46,781 nt of DNA, from IMG/VR virus record IMGVR_UViG_3300047472_000152, positions 1-46,781 of that record; one strand, given 5' to 3'. This document shows positions 6,510 through 11,762 of the stretch, piece after piece. The DNA comes from a virus. The stretch's first letter is position 1, and every line of letters starts with the position of its first letter. The translations under genes were made by a program, and so were the position numbers. The notes under the pieces are model-generated. The model had not been told where the DNA came from and ran no database searches. It saw only the letters and a program-made list of their open reading frames with translations.

Positions 6510-6558
6510 CGGACTTTTAATCCGCAGGTCCCAGGTTCGAGCCCTGGTGGGGGCACCA
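6510..6558. other. attP: attP core: 3' portion of tRNA-Lys(TTT)
   Basis: The + strand carries the anticodon arm (GGACTTTTAATCC), variable loop, T-arm (GGTTCGAGCC with flanking stem) and acceptor strand ending GGGGGCACCA of a tRNA-Lys with anticodon TTT. No 5' half of the tRNA is present, so this is not a functional tRNA gene but a common core that would restore the host tRNA after integration. It lies ~130 bp upstream of the integrase start and is flanked by arm-type repeats. Confidence 0.85.
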
Positions 6559-6585
6559 GTTCAGAGGGTGTTTTGCTTGAATCGG

Positions 6586-6604
6586 TGTAGCCTCCGCTGT
6601 AGCC
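6586..6604. repeat. Arm-type repeats right of attP core
   Basis: TGTAGCC occurs at 6586-6592 and 6598-6604 in the same orientation as the two left copies, giving two pairs that flank the tRNA core. The flanking bases are less well conserved than on the left side. Confidence 0.5.
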
Positions 6605-6632
6605 TTAACACATAATCCGCACACTGCCCCAA

Positions 6633-6653
6633 CCGCTACCCAGCGGATAGCGG
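6633..6653. promoter_or_regulatory. Inverted repeat before the rightward small-gene operon
   Basis: CCGCTA (6633-6638) and TAGCGG (6648-6653) form a perfect 6-bp inverted repeat 35 bp upstream of the first rightward gene. It may be an operator or a leader hairpin. No convincing promoter hexamers were found around it. Confidence 0.3.
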
Positions 6654-6687
6654 TCCCGTGTCGGGTGTTGGTGGAAGGATTCAAAGC

Positions 6688-7113
6688 ATGGCTGAGGACA
6701 AGTACACGCCCGCTGATGGCGAGCCGGTTGACATGAGTGAGTTCACGTTGGGGCCGCGGTACGGGTCGGAGGATATGTACCGGGACTACCCGAATCTTGC
6801 GCCTGGAGCGCGGGTGGCGTTCGAGAAGGACGGCGTCGTGTATACGGACGTGATTGAGAGTGTCCGGTATCAGTCGCCGGAGTGGGTGGCCCCGCCTGAG
6901 CGGTCGTTGTGGCAGCGGATCGTGCGGAGGTTGACGCCACCCTGGTTGCGGAAGCCGCTACCCCAGTCGCCTCCTAAGCCTGCTTCTGTGACGATCACGG
7001 TCGGCGATCGCGCACCCGACATGAAGCGCGCGCAGGGGCAGATCGCGAAGACCTTGAAGGCAATGGAGGACCTGACCAACCCGCCTGCTGCTGGGTTGGG
7101 AGGGCAGCCGTGA
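6688..7113 (+). CDS. Hypothetical protein, first gene of rightward operon
   Basis: 141 aa from ATG 6688, preceded by GGAAGG with nine bases spacing. Acidic N-terminus, a short beta-rich region (ARVAFEKDGVVYTDVIESVRY), a basic proline-rich linker (LTPPWLRKPLPQSPPKP) and a helical C-terminus. No family is recognised. The stop overlaps the next gene as GTGA. Confidence 0.65.
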   Translation: MAEDKYTPADGEPVDMSEFTLGPRYGSEDMYRDYPNLAPGARVAFEKDGVVYTDVIESVRYQSPEWVAPPERSLWQRIVRRLTPPWLRKPLPQSPPKPASVTITVGDRAPDMKRAQGQIAKTLKAMEDLTNPPAAGLGGQP

Positions 7114-7244
7114 CCGAGGTCAGGGAATGTGTATGTGGGCGGGAGTTCGAGGTCGTCACGGAGCACGCGAAACCGTGGACGGTCTGCCCGCAGTGCCTGG
7201 TCCCCGCTGCCACTGGTGTCCTACAAGGGCAGGAGAAGCCATGA
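7110..7244 (+). CDS. 44-aa zinc-ribbon-like protein
   Basis: GTG start overlapping the previous stop (GTGA). Two cysteine pairs, CVCG and CPQC, are spaced as in a small zinc ribbon. The protein ends GQEKP, the same C-terminus as the next gene product, because both junctions carry the same 20-base sequence. Function unknown. Confidence 0.6.
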   Translation: MTEVRECVCGREFEVVTEHAKPWTVCPQCLVPAATGVLQGQEKP

Positions 7245-7426
7245 CGCTCACGATTCGTTGCGATCACGTCGGTCCCGATTTCAAGATGTGCCCCGAGGAG
7301 TTGTCGGGGATGACGTTCAATGCGAAGCCTGCGTCGTGGTCTGTCCTGGACTTGGGGCATGGTGATCATCGGGACTTCTGCCCTGAGCATGCAGCGCAGC
7401 GGGGCCTAGGGCAGGAGAAGCCATGA
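7241..7426 (+). CDS. 61-aa Cys/His protein
   Basis: The ATG overlaps the previous stop (ATGA). Contains CDH, a CPEE motif and an FCPEHAA motif, in a pattern resembling small zinc-binding proteins of actinophages. The C-terminus LGQEKP repeats that of its neighbour. Function unknown. Confidence 0.65.
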   Translation: MTLTIRCDHVGPDFKMCPEELSGMTFNAKPASWSVLDLGHGDHRDFCPEHAAQRGLGQEKP

Positions 7427-7575
7427 CGGACGCAGAGATTGCAGAGAGGGTCGGCTGGTTTTTGGGCGCCGAACCGCGTCCGTGCAGCCATATGATTCGA
7501 CACACCGTTTACGGGTCGTCCGACCAGGAACGCAATGGCACGTGGTGCACGATCTGCGGGAAGGCACTCACTTGA
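7423..7575 (+). CDS. 50-aa zinc-finger-like protein
   Basis: ATG 7423 overlaps the previous stop (ATGA). CSHMIRH near residue 24 and CTICGK near the C-terminus make a C-x2-H/C-x2-C arrangement. It is the third consecutive Cys-rich microprotein of this operon. Function unknown. Confidence 0.6.
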   Translation: MTDAEIAERVGWFLGAEPRPCSHMIRHTVYGSSDQERNGTWCTICGKALT

Positions 7576-7763
7576 GCGGCGTGAAGATCTGGGCGATGGA
7601 TGGAAGCGAGCCCGTGGAGATTCAGAACGGGACGCTCATGATGGGTGACGTCGAGCTGCCGATCGTTGATGGAGTGTTACAGGAGCCGGACACCATGTGG
7701 TGGCGGCTGATGCGGCAGGCTGAGCAAGATCTGATCGCCGCCGTACAAGAAGCCCGAACCTGA
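7572..7763 (+). CDS. 63-aa hypothetical protein
   Basis: TTG start at 7572 chosen because GGGAAGG lies seven bases upstream and the codon overlaps the previous stop (TTGA); GTG 7581 and ATG 7596 are alternatives. The protein is beta-rich at first (MDGSEPVEIQNGTLMMGDVE) with a helical C-terminus (WWRLMRQAEQDLIAAVQ). It is the last gene before a bidirectional terminator. Confidence 0.6.
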   Translation: MSGVKIWAMDGSEPVEIQNGTLMMGDVELPIVDGVLQEPDTMWWRLMRQAEQDLIAAVQEART

Positions 7764-7780
7764 CTCGATCAGTCGGGCTT
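7750..7780. terminator. Bidirectional terminator
   Basis: AAGCCCGA/TCGGGCTT forms an 8-bp perfect outer stem, with an inner CTGA/TCAG pairing around the loop CTCGA. It overlaps the ends of two convergent genes (stops at 7763 and 7769), so it can serve both strands; on each strand the stem ends in a short T tract. Confidence 0.7.
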
Positions 7781-8026
7781 GTTGGAGATGCGTACCGAGG
7801 CGGGTTCGCTGATCACGGTGCAATGCTCCCCCAACGCTGGCCCGTACACCGTCTGATCGCACGCAAGGCACGTCCAAGTCAGGTGTCCTCCGCCATGGCC
7901 TTGGCATCCCGTATGCCCCACCAAGCATTGACGGGGGCCTAGCGGGTGGCCGTTGGGGCATCGGGTGGGTGGTTTCACGATCCACGTCCCGGCCGTGGTT
8001 GGAACGAGGTCACCCACTTCCGGCAT
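7769..8026 (-). CDS. 85-aa zinc-binding protein
   Basis: Contains CPNGHPLG, CLVGHTGC and WTCLACDQTV, the cysteine/histidine pattern seen in small actinophage proteins that bind zinc. ATG 8026 is used; a TTG at 8044 is also in frame. It is transcribed alone on the minus strand between two rightward groups and ends in the shared terminator. Function unknown. Confidence 0.6.
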   Translation of the reverse strand: MPEVGDLVPTTAGTWIVKPPTRCPNGHPLGPRQCLVGHTGCQGHGGGHLTWTCLACDQTVYGPALGEHCTVISEPASVRISNKPD

Positions 8027-8157
8027 GCCTGGGAGGATACCCAAACGGGTGTGTCCCCTGTGTAGCTGTGAGCAAAGTGTGGCGGGCCTGGACCTTTGCT
8101 GCTAATTTCGGTTACACGTGGGGATAGTGGTCCCCTGTGACCGGTTGGGAGCGGGTT

Positions 8158-8460
8158 ATGAACAAGATGGTTGTGGGGGCTGCACTAGCGGCGGGGTTGG
8201 GGTTGGCGGGGTTTGCTGGAGCCGGTGTCGCATCAGCGTTGCCGACTGTGGACAACACCGTGTCCTGCACAGGTGGTTGCGTCGTGAAGGCTGCGGAAGA
8301 GCCGACAGGCCCGCAGCTGCAGCCGTGGAATGCGCTGTTCGCCGCTGACCCGTGGGGCAAGGTGTTCGACCCCAACGGCGACGGCAAGGGCGCGTGGGAG
8401 CAAGGTGTGCAGGCTGTGAATGGTGGCGCGTGGGAGTCCGTGTTCGGCGAGGCCCCCTAA
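8158..8460 (+). CDS. Small secreted protein
   Basis: 100 aa. The N-terminus MNKMVVGAALAAGLGLAGFA followed by VASALP is a clear Sec signal peptide with an A-x-A-type cleavage site near residue 26. The mature part has two close cysteines (SCTGGC), tryptophans and a DPNGDGKG loop that resembles a calcium-binding EF-hand loop. The 113-base upstream gap holds TAATTT and other weak -10-like words but no convincing promoter. Secreted lysogen-expressed proteins of this size are known in mycobacteriophages; its function is unknown. Confidence 0.7.
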   Translation: MNKMVVGAALAAGLGLAGFAGAGVASALPTVDNTVSCTGGCVVKAAEEPTGPQLQPWNALFAADPWGKVFDPNGDGKGAWEQGVQAVNGGAWESVFGEAP

Positions 8461-8462
8461 CG

Positions 8463-8738
8463 TTGGGCCGCCCGCGCAGTCCCGTCTCAGAAGCGTCTCC
8501 CTGGCATGGCACCGCCAACGGGTACAGCTACCACAAATGCCGCTGCGATCTGTGTGTGGAGGCCAACCGGATACATCAGTTGGAGATGACCACCGCGCGG
8601 GGCGAGTTTGAGGTCCCGGACCATGTGCATGGCACTTACGGTGGTTACGCGAATTACCGTTGCCCGTGCGAGCTGTGCAGGTCTGTGTATAGGGCGAAGC
8701 AGGCGGAGTATCGGGAACGCAGGCGGCAGAAGGCGTAG
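8463..8738 (+). CDS. Tandem HGT-G-Y-C-C zinc-motif protein
   Basis: 91 aa from TTG 8463, the only plausible start after the previous stop. Two copies of one module are visible: WHGTANGYSYHKCRCDLC and VHGTYGGYANYRCPCELC, i.e. HGT-x2-GY-x4-CxC-x2-C, each likely binding one zinc. This module is widespread in actinophage small proteins. The C-terminus is a strongly basic helix (YRERRRQK), suggesting nucleic-acid binding. Confidence 0.7.
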   Translation: MGRPRSPVSEASPWHGTANGYSYHKCRCDLCVEANRIHQLEMTTARGEFEVPDHVHGTYGGYANYRCPCELCRSVYRAKQAEYRERRRQKA

Positions 8739-8752
8739 AGACGACGAAAGAG

Positions 8753-8781
8753 CCCCCGTCACCCTGTGTGGGTGACGGGGG
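8753..8781. terminator. Strong hairpin terminator
   Basis: CCCCCGTCACCC pairs perfectly with GGGTGACGGGGG across a TGTGT loop and is followed by TGTTTCT. It separates a rightward gene (stop 8738) from a leftward gene (stop 8807). Its stem shares CCCCCGTCAC with the terminator at 11073-11102. Confidence 0.8.
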
Positions 8782-8806
8782 TGTTTCTATCTCCGATAGG
8801 TGAACC

Positions 8807-9130
8807 TTACGTCAACCTGAGTTGCTCGATGACATGCTTGGCGAGTAGCTGAAAATCGACGTAACCGTCGACCGTCTCGCTGCGGGGTATGCCGTCGTAG
8901 TTCGGGTACTGCGAGAAGTCTTCGACGTAACCGTCGCAACTCTCGCGGATGCCGTCGTACAACACTCTCGCAACGCGGTCTACCAGCAGATCGCGCTCGG
9001 TCGGCGGTTCGGTCGGCGGAGTCGGTGGTTGCCACAGGCAACCGCACACGTCGCACGCCTGCGATCCGGTCAGCATGCCGTCGTGGTTGCCCCAGAGGTG
9101 CTGGCAGTGAGGGCAGGTGTCGTCATCCAT
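8807..9130 (-). CDS. 107-aa zinc-binding protein
   Basis: The N-terminus CPHCQHLWGNH and then CDVCGCLW form a two-pair zinc site. After a proline-rich hinge (PPTPPTEPPTE) the C-terminal ~60 residues are helical and acidic with tyrosines. An AAAGGATC stretch upstream of the ATG supplies the ribosome-binding site, and just beyond it lies a copy of the ACCGA-CGCAACGTTATCGG element. Function unknown. Confidence 0.65.
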   Translation of the reverse strand: MDDDTCPHCQHLWGNHDGMLTGSQACDVCGCLWQPPTPPTEPPTERDLLVDRVARVLYDGIRESCDGYVEDFSQYPNYDGIPRSETVDGYVDFQLLAKHVIEQLRLT

Positions 9131-9147
9131 GAGGGTTGATCCTTTCA

Positions 9148-9170
9148 GCCGATAACGTTGCGGTCGGTCA
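9148..9170 (-). repeat. MTDRNVIG junction element, copy 1
   Basis: On the minus strand this reads TGACCGACCGCAACGTTATC-GGC and encodes MTDRNVIG followed by a stop, the GTG overlapping the preceding stop. It differs from the copy at 16183-16205 by one base (Asp for Glu codon). It lies 18 bases upstream of the ATG at 9130. Confidence 0.7.
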
Positions 9171-9218
9171 CTTGGCTTTCACGTACCTTTCCATCGCTCT
9201 GCGAACCATGTCGGTCAC
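9168..9218 (-). CDS. 16-codon frame resembling the end of a ribbon-helix-helix protein
   Basis: From GTG 9218 the peptide is MTDMVRRAMERYVKAK, preceded by GGGGGAG. The open frame extends upstream (TAEEKGETV) without a start codon, and the whole resembles the second half of a ribbon-helix-helix protein such as the one at 11461-11628. Either a remnant, or a frame entered from the HTH gene just upstream. Confidence 0.3.
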   Translation of the reverse strand: MTDMVRRAMERYVKAK

Positions 9219-9234
9219 CGTCTCCCCCTTCTCC

Positions 9235-9444
9235 TCAGCCGTCGCGTAGCCACCGTTGGATGGTGTTCGTGGAACGGCCAGTTATCTCCGCTATGTCACG
9301 AACAGAACCGCCCGCAGCGTGGGCGTCACGAACCGCCTGGGCCAGTTGGGTCTCGTAGCGGTCTTGTGAGCGGTGCGCTGCGCGCATGATGCGGAGGATG
9401 TGGGCGCGGTGTTCAGGCGGTGTGACATTTCTGGGTCGGCCCAT
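9235..9444 (-). CDS. Small HTH regulator
   Basis: 69 aa. A homeodomain-like HTH spans residues 40-66 (AAGGSVRDIAEITGRSTNTI followed by QRWL). The basic N-terminus (MGRPRNVTPPEHRAHI) may contact the minor groove. It is divergent from the rightward operon at 9524, and the 79-bp spacer contains a palindrome overlapping its own -10 element, so it probably represses itself and possibly the operon. Confidence 0.75.
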   Translation of the reverse strand: MGRPRNVTPPEHRAHILRIMRAAHRSQDRYETQLAQAVRDAHAAGGSVRDIAEITGRSTNTIQRWLRDG

Positions 9445-9452
9445 GCTGCAAC

Positions 9453-9503
9453 ACTATACGAATACGTTTCGTAGTTCCATCAGACACGCAACCAGCGTAT
9501 GAT
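9453..9503. promoter_or_regulatory. Divergent promoters with palindromic operator
   Basis: TACGAA/TTCGTA form a perfect 6-bp inverted repeat at 9457-9473. On the minus strand TATAGT (9458-9453) is a good -10 placing the transcript start within a few bases of the HTH start codon. On the plus strand TATGAT (9498-9503) is a good -10 for the operon starting at 9524. Neither has a consensus -35 element. Confidence 0.5.
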
Positions 9504-9523
9504 GTTTCTATGGAGGTAACCCA

Positions 9524-9820
9524 ATGACTATGCGTCTTATCGCGGATGACTCAGACCCACTCCCCTACAACGCTTTGCAGGAACGCGGGGAACAGCTCCT
9601 ACGGCAAGCCAGGGAAGCCGCAGCGGAGGCCATGGTCATGTCGGTGCAGCGGGAATTCTTCTTCCGCGGCGCGCGTATGAATCTCCGTGACGTTGAACGG
9701 GTCCGGTTGATGGCGAGGGAAGCCGCTGCGGGTTGGGTGGCGGTGGAGTCCGCGTTGGCGGAGTTGGGGAACGAGGTCGAGAAGACTAAACGATCAACAA
9801 TCCGTGGGGTAACCCAATGA
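9524..9820 (+). CDS. 98-aa helical protein, first gene of the cassette-linked operon
   Basis: Starts at ATG 9524 after GGAGGTAACCCA. Mostly helical with basic and acidic residues (LQERGEQLLRQAREAAAEAM, then RDVERVRLMAREAAAG). It ends RGVTQ because its last codons lie in the repeated junction sequence GGGGTAACCCAATGACC. Function unknown. Confidence 0.65.
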   Translation: MTMRLIADDSDPLPYNALQERGEQLLRQAREAAAEAMVMSVQREFFFRGARMNLRDVERVRLMAREAAAGWVAVESALAELGNEVEKTKRSTIRGVTQ

Positions 9821-9939
9821 CCACCGACGAACTCATGATCTTGGGACATGCAGTGGAAGTGCTCAAGCGGCACGGCAACGACGAAGCAGTCAGTGCCGTC
9901 TACCGCGCCATAGGTACCGCCCTACTGGAACAGAAGTGA
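9817..9939 (+). CDS. 40-aa helical protein
   Basis: ATG 9817 overlaps the previous stop (ATGA) inside the repeated junction element. The sequence is one or two helices (ELMILGHAVEVLKRHGND, then AVSAVYRAIGTALLEQK). Too short for a family call; the perfect junction supports translation. Confidence 0.55.
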   Translation: MTTDELMILGHAVEVLKRHGNDEAVSAVYRAIGTALLEQK

Positions 9940-9948
9940 GGCAACCTA

Positions 9949-10113
9949 ATGACAACTGTGCACGTGTACCCCATCGGCGATCTGGTCGAGCATGACACGG
10001 AGGGCGACGGTTGTTGTTGTGGCCCTACGACGGAACCCGTTCCGCGGGATGACGGCTCTTATGGCTGGGTTGTCACCCATCACAGCCTCGACGGAAGAGA
10101 AGCCAATGAGTGA
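9949..10113 (+). CDS. 54-aa protein with CCC motif
   Basis: Starts after GAGGCAACCTA, a diverged copy of the junction element. Pattern MTTVHVYPIGDLVEHDTEGD, then a GCCCGP cluster and WVVTHHSLDGRE near the end, reminiscent of small actinophage proteins that may bind metal. Overlaps the next gene by 8 bases (ATGAGTGA). Function unknown. Confidence 0.6.
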   Translation: MTTVHVYPIGDLVEHDTEGDGCCCGPTTEPVPRDDGSYGWVVTHHSLDGREANE

Positions 10114-10294
10114 CCCTCTGATTACGAAGGACGCGTTGGTCAGTCTGCTCTACGAGCACCAGGAAGACGCCCTGACGAACTACGACAATGATGGCCGCGA
10201 AGAGTGCCGCTGCGGGCATCAAGGCGACCAGGGGTGGCGGCAGCACTTCGCTGACGTACTCCTCGCCGTTTTGACGCGCGGGGTAACCCAATGA
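10106..10294 (+). CDS. 62-aa CxC protein ending RGVTQ
   Basis: MSDPLITKDALVSLLYEHQE is followed by a CRCGHQG motif and a helical end. The C-terminus TRGVTQ is supplied by the junction repeat that also starts the next gene. Function unknown. Confidence 0.6.
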   Translation: MSDPLITKDALVSLLYEHQEDALTNYDNDGREECRCGHQGDQGWRQHFADVLLAVLTRGVTQ

Positions 10295-10491
10295 CCACCG
10301 AGCCCGCCAATGACGACGAAGTGATCTACCCACCCCGTGGCTACTGCATCAGCTTGTTCTTCGGAGCGGGCGGCAGCATGGTCGGCCCCTTCGCTACGGA
10401 GGACGAAGCCCGCGAGGTTCTCGTCGATGCCCGCATTTGCGTTGTCGGGGAAGGCTTTCGCCCAGACTGGGACCGCGGGGTAACTCAATGA
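10291..10491 (+). CDS. 66-aa hypothetical protein ending RGVTQ
   Basis: The ATG overlaps the previous stop in the junction element. A beta-rich core is suggested by YPPRGYCISLFFGAGGSMVG and a helical part by TEDEAREVLVDA. The third protein of the operon to end RGVTQ. Function unknown. Confidence 0.6.
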   Translation: MTTEPANDDEVIYPPRGYCISLFFGAGGSMVGPFATEDEAREVLVDARICVVGEGFRPDWDRGVTQ

Positions 10492-10646
10492 CCACGGATC
10501 AGTTGGTCACCCGTCTTCGGGCTTTCGCTGTGGACTGTGTCACCCACGGAGACATGACACCCGTAGCGCGGATAATGCTCGACCGGATACTCGACGAAGC
10601 AACCGAACGCAACGTTATCGGCAGAGGAGCAAACGATGGAATGTGA
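10488..10646 (+). CDS. 52-aa helical protein containing the TERNVIG segment
   Basis: MTTDQLVTRLRAFAVDCVTH and then a helix (PVARIMLDRILDEA) lead into TERNVIGRGANDGM. The TERNVIG codons are a copy of the element found upstream of two other genes; here it is fused in frame to a longer protein. The stop lies inside the next gene (11-base overlap). Confidence 0.55.
   Translation: MTTDQLVTRLRAFAVDCVTHGDMTPVARIMLDRILDEATERNVIGRGANDGM
10602..10622 (+). repeat. TERNVIG junction element, copy 2
   Basis: ACCGAACGCAACGTTATCGG-C is identical over 21 bases to the copy at 16183-16205. It ends 13 bases upstream of the ATG at 10636 and is followed by AGAGGAGC, which supplies the ribosome-binding site. Confidence 0.7.
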
Positions 10647-10713
10647 TTGCGAGTGCGATCCGTGTCGAAACGGTGACTGCGACGAGTGCTGGACGGACGG
10701 AGGCGTGTGGTGA
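10636..10713 (+). CDS. 25-aa cysteine-rich micropeptide
   Basis: MECDCECDPCRNGDCDECW has six cysteines in CxC, Cx2C and Cx2C spacing. AGAGGAGC provides a ribosome-binding site and the stop overlaps the next GTG (GTGA). Probably a metal-binding micropeptide. Confidence 0.5.
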   Translation: MECDCECDPCRNGDCDECWTDGGVW

Positions 10714-10931
10714 CTCAGCGCCCGATTATCACCCACACCGACAGAGAGGCAGCCAACCAGATGGATGACATGAAGACCCTGGCAGGGGACATCGCAGAAC
10801 TAGCAGAGAACGAGGCGGTCATGGACGCGATCAAGGTGTTGACGGACGCGGGAATCAACGGCGTCTTGTACGACCACTTGATCGCGCAAGAGGCGTTCCG
10901 AAACCCCGGCAGGCATGGGCTGCGCCGGTGA
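10710..10931 (+). CDS. 73-aa helical protein
   Basis: GTG 10710 overlaps the previous stop. Acidic helical sequence (QMDDMKTLAGDIAELAENEA, then DAIKVLTDAGINGVLYDHLI) ending in a basic tail (RHGLRR). No family is recognised. Confidence 0.6.
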   Translation: MTQRPIITHTDREAANQMDDMKTLAGDIAELAENEAVMDAIKVLTDAGINGVLYDHLIAQEAFRNPGRHGLRR

Positions 10932-10981
10932 CTGATCAGCAGCAACGCCCAGCTATCGGCACAGGTGTAAACGATGGATGA
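10928..10981 (+). CDS. Possible 17-aa peptide
   Basis: GTG overlaps the previous stop (GTGA) and the frame MTDQQQRPAIGTGVNDG ends inside the next gene. It occupies the only gap between two genes and may simply couple their translation. Confidence 0.3.
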   Translation: MTDQQQRPAIGTGVNDG

Positions 10982-11159
10982 AGACGAGAGCGGGCCACGG
11001 TTCTTCGACTACGGCCTGGGCGTCTTGCGATGGGGACCGGACTGCCGGTGCTACGGATGGGAACTAAAAGGAGCCCCCGTCACTCGGATGAGTGACGGGG
11101 GCGTTTCGCTGTTGCCTACTCTGAAAACGCCCTTGTGTACCCACACCGCAGGGGCGTAG
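10974..11159 (+). CDS. 61-aa protein whose frame runs through a terminator
   Basis: ATG 10974 lies 15 bases after the GGTGTAA sequence of the preceding gap. The first 35 residues look protein-like (FFDYGLGVLRWGPDCRCYGW). The next codons (GAPVTRMSDGG) are made by the strong hairpin at 11073-11102, and the rest is less convincing. If the hairpin terminates transcription, only the N-terminal part would normally be made. Confidence 0.4.
   Translation: MDEDESGPRFFDYGLGVLRWGPDCRCYGWELKGAPVTRMSDGGVSLLPTLKTPLCTHTAGA
11073..11102 (+). terminator. Strong hairpin terminator
   Basis: A 13-bp perfect stem (GCCCCCGTCACTC / GAGTGACGGGGGC) with a GGAT loop followed by GTTTCG. Closely related in sequence to the terminator at 8753-8781. 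It sits inside the frame 10974-11159. Confidence 0.75.
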
Positions 11160-11162
11160 TGT
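11139..11162 (+). promoter_or_regulatory. Possible promoter for 11171-11628
   Basis: TAGTGT (11157-11162) is a TANNNT -10 match, with TTGTGT eighteen bases upstream. The start codon at 11171 lies only eight bases after the -10, so the transcript would be leaderless or nearly so. It lies just downstream of a terminator, which is consistent with a new transcription unit. Confidence 0.35.
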
Positions 11163-11170
11163 ACCTACAC

Positions 11171-11461
11171 ATGAGTGATGAGAAGCCCTACGGCGAAACC
11201 TACTACGCCGAACTCAACCGGCTGCACGAAGCCAAGACGAGAGCTGCTGAGGAGTACACGGCGCAGATGCTGTACCTGCGTATGGGCGGCTCCTACGACC
11301 GTGACACGCCCCGTGTCACCCGCGAGCGTGTCGCCGAAGCGGCGGCGCAGACGTGGATGTCGGCGGCACGCGATATGGAGGCGTTGAACGCCGCCGAGTA
11401 CCGCAAGGCTCAGCAGGTCGACGAGTGCGATGGCACTCGCTACCCGGCAGTGCTGCCCTGA
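11171..11461 (+). CDS. 96-aa helical protein
   Basis: Starts at MSDEKPYGETYYAELNRLHE and remains helical and charged through to a YRKAQQVDECDG segment. It overlaps the following ribbon-helix-helix gene by TGATG, so the two are coupled. No family is recognised; a partnership with the downstream DNA-binding protein is possible but unproven. Confidence 0.6.
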   Translation: MSDEKPYGETYYAELNRLHEAKTRAAEEYTAQMLYLRMGGSYDRDTPRVTRERVAEAAAQTWMSAARDMEALNAAEYRKAQQVDECDGTRYPAVLP

Positions 11462-11628
11462 TGCCGCGCGGGACGACGCTGCGGAACATTCGGGTCGACG
11501 ACGAGCTTTGGGACGCGGCCAAGGCTAAGGCCGAAGCAGAAGGGCGCAACGTGTCCGAGGTCGTACGCGAGTTGCTCGCACGGTGGGTGAAACGTCCGCC
11601 CCTTGCGGATCGGCTGCCGATCACCTGA
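11461..11628 (+). CDS. Ribbon-helix-helix DNA-binding protein
   Basis: 55 aa with the complete RHH pattern: strand TLRNIRVDDELWDAAKAKAE followed by the second helix GRNVSEVVRELLARWVKR. RHH proteins bind DNA as dimers and are common as antitoxins or autoregulators. No obvious toxin gene is adjacent; the upstream 96-aa gene is the only coupled partner. Confidence 0.8.
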   Translation: MPRGTTLRNIRVDDELWDAAKAKAEAEGRNVSEVVRELLARWVKRPPLADRLPIT

Positions 11629-11630
11629 AA

Positions 11631-11657
11631 ACCCGTTCCCACACGTGCGTAACGGGT
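11631..11657. terminator. Hairpin after ribbon-helix-helix gene
   Basis: ACCCGTT (11631-11637) and AACGGGT (11651-11657) form a perfect 7-bp stem with a 13-base loop that itself contains CACGTG. It starts two bases after the stop at 11628. There is no T tract, so it may be a weak terminator or an operator. Confidence 0.4.
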
Positions 11658-11669
11658 ACTACTGGATGC

Positions 11670-11762
11670 ATGGGTGAGCGCGAACGCCGGAAACTCGTCG
11701 GACCGGTCGGTGTCCTGGCCGTGATCGGGGTGGGGTTATGGCTTTGGCGACGCCGATGCTGA
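11670..11762 (+). CDS. 30-aa single-pass membrane peptide
   Basis: MGERERRKLVGPVGVLAVIG then VGLWLWRRRC: a basic N-terminus, one hydrophobic helix and a basic end. It converges with and overlaps the leftward gene at 11736-12002 by 27 bases. No strong ribosome-binding site; included because the sequence is a well-formed membrane helix. Confidence 0.4.
   Translation: MGERERRKLVGPVGVLAVIGVGLWLWRRRC

Noticed and set aside
6500-6560. Functional tRNA-Lys gene
   Set aside because: Only the anticodon arm to the 3' end is present; there is no acceptor 5' strand or D-arm. It is an attachment core.
11171-11628. Toxin-antitoxin pair (96-aa protein plus ribbon-helix-helix protein)
   Set aside because: The RHH protein fits an antitoxin, but the 96-aa protein shows no toxin motif and the gene order is reversed from most such pairs.
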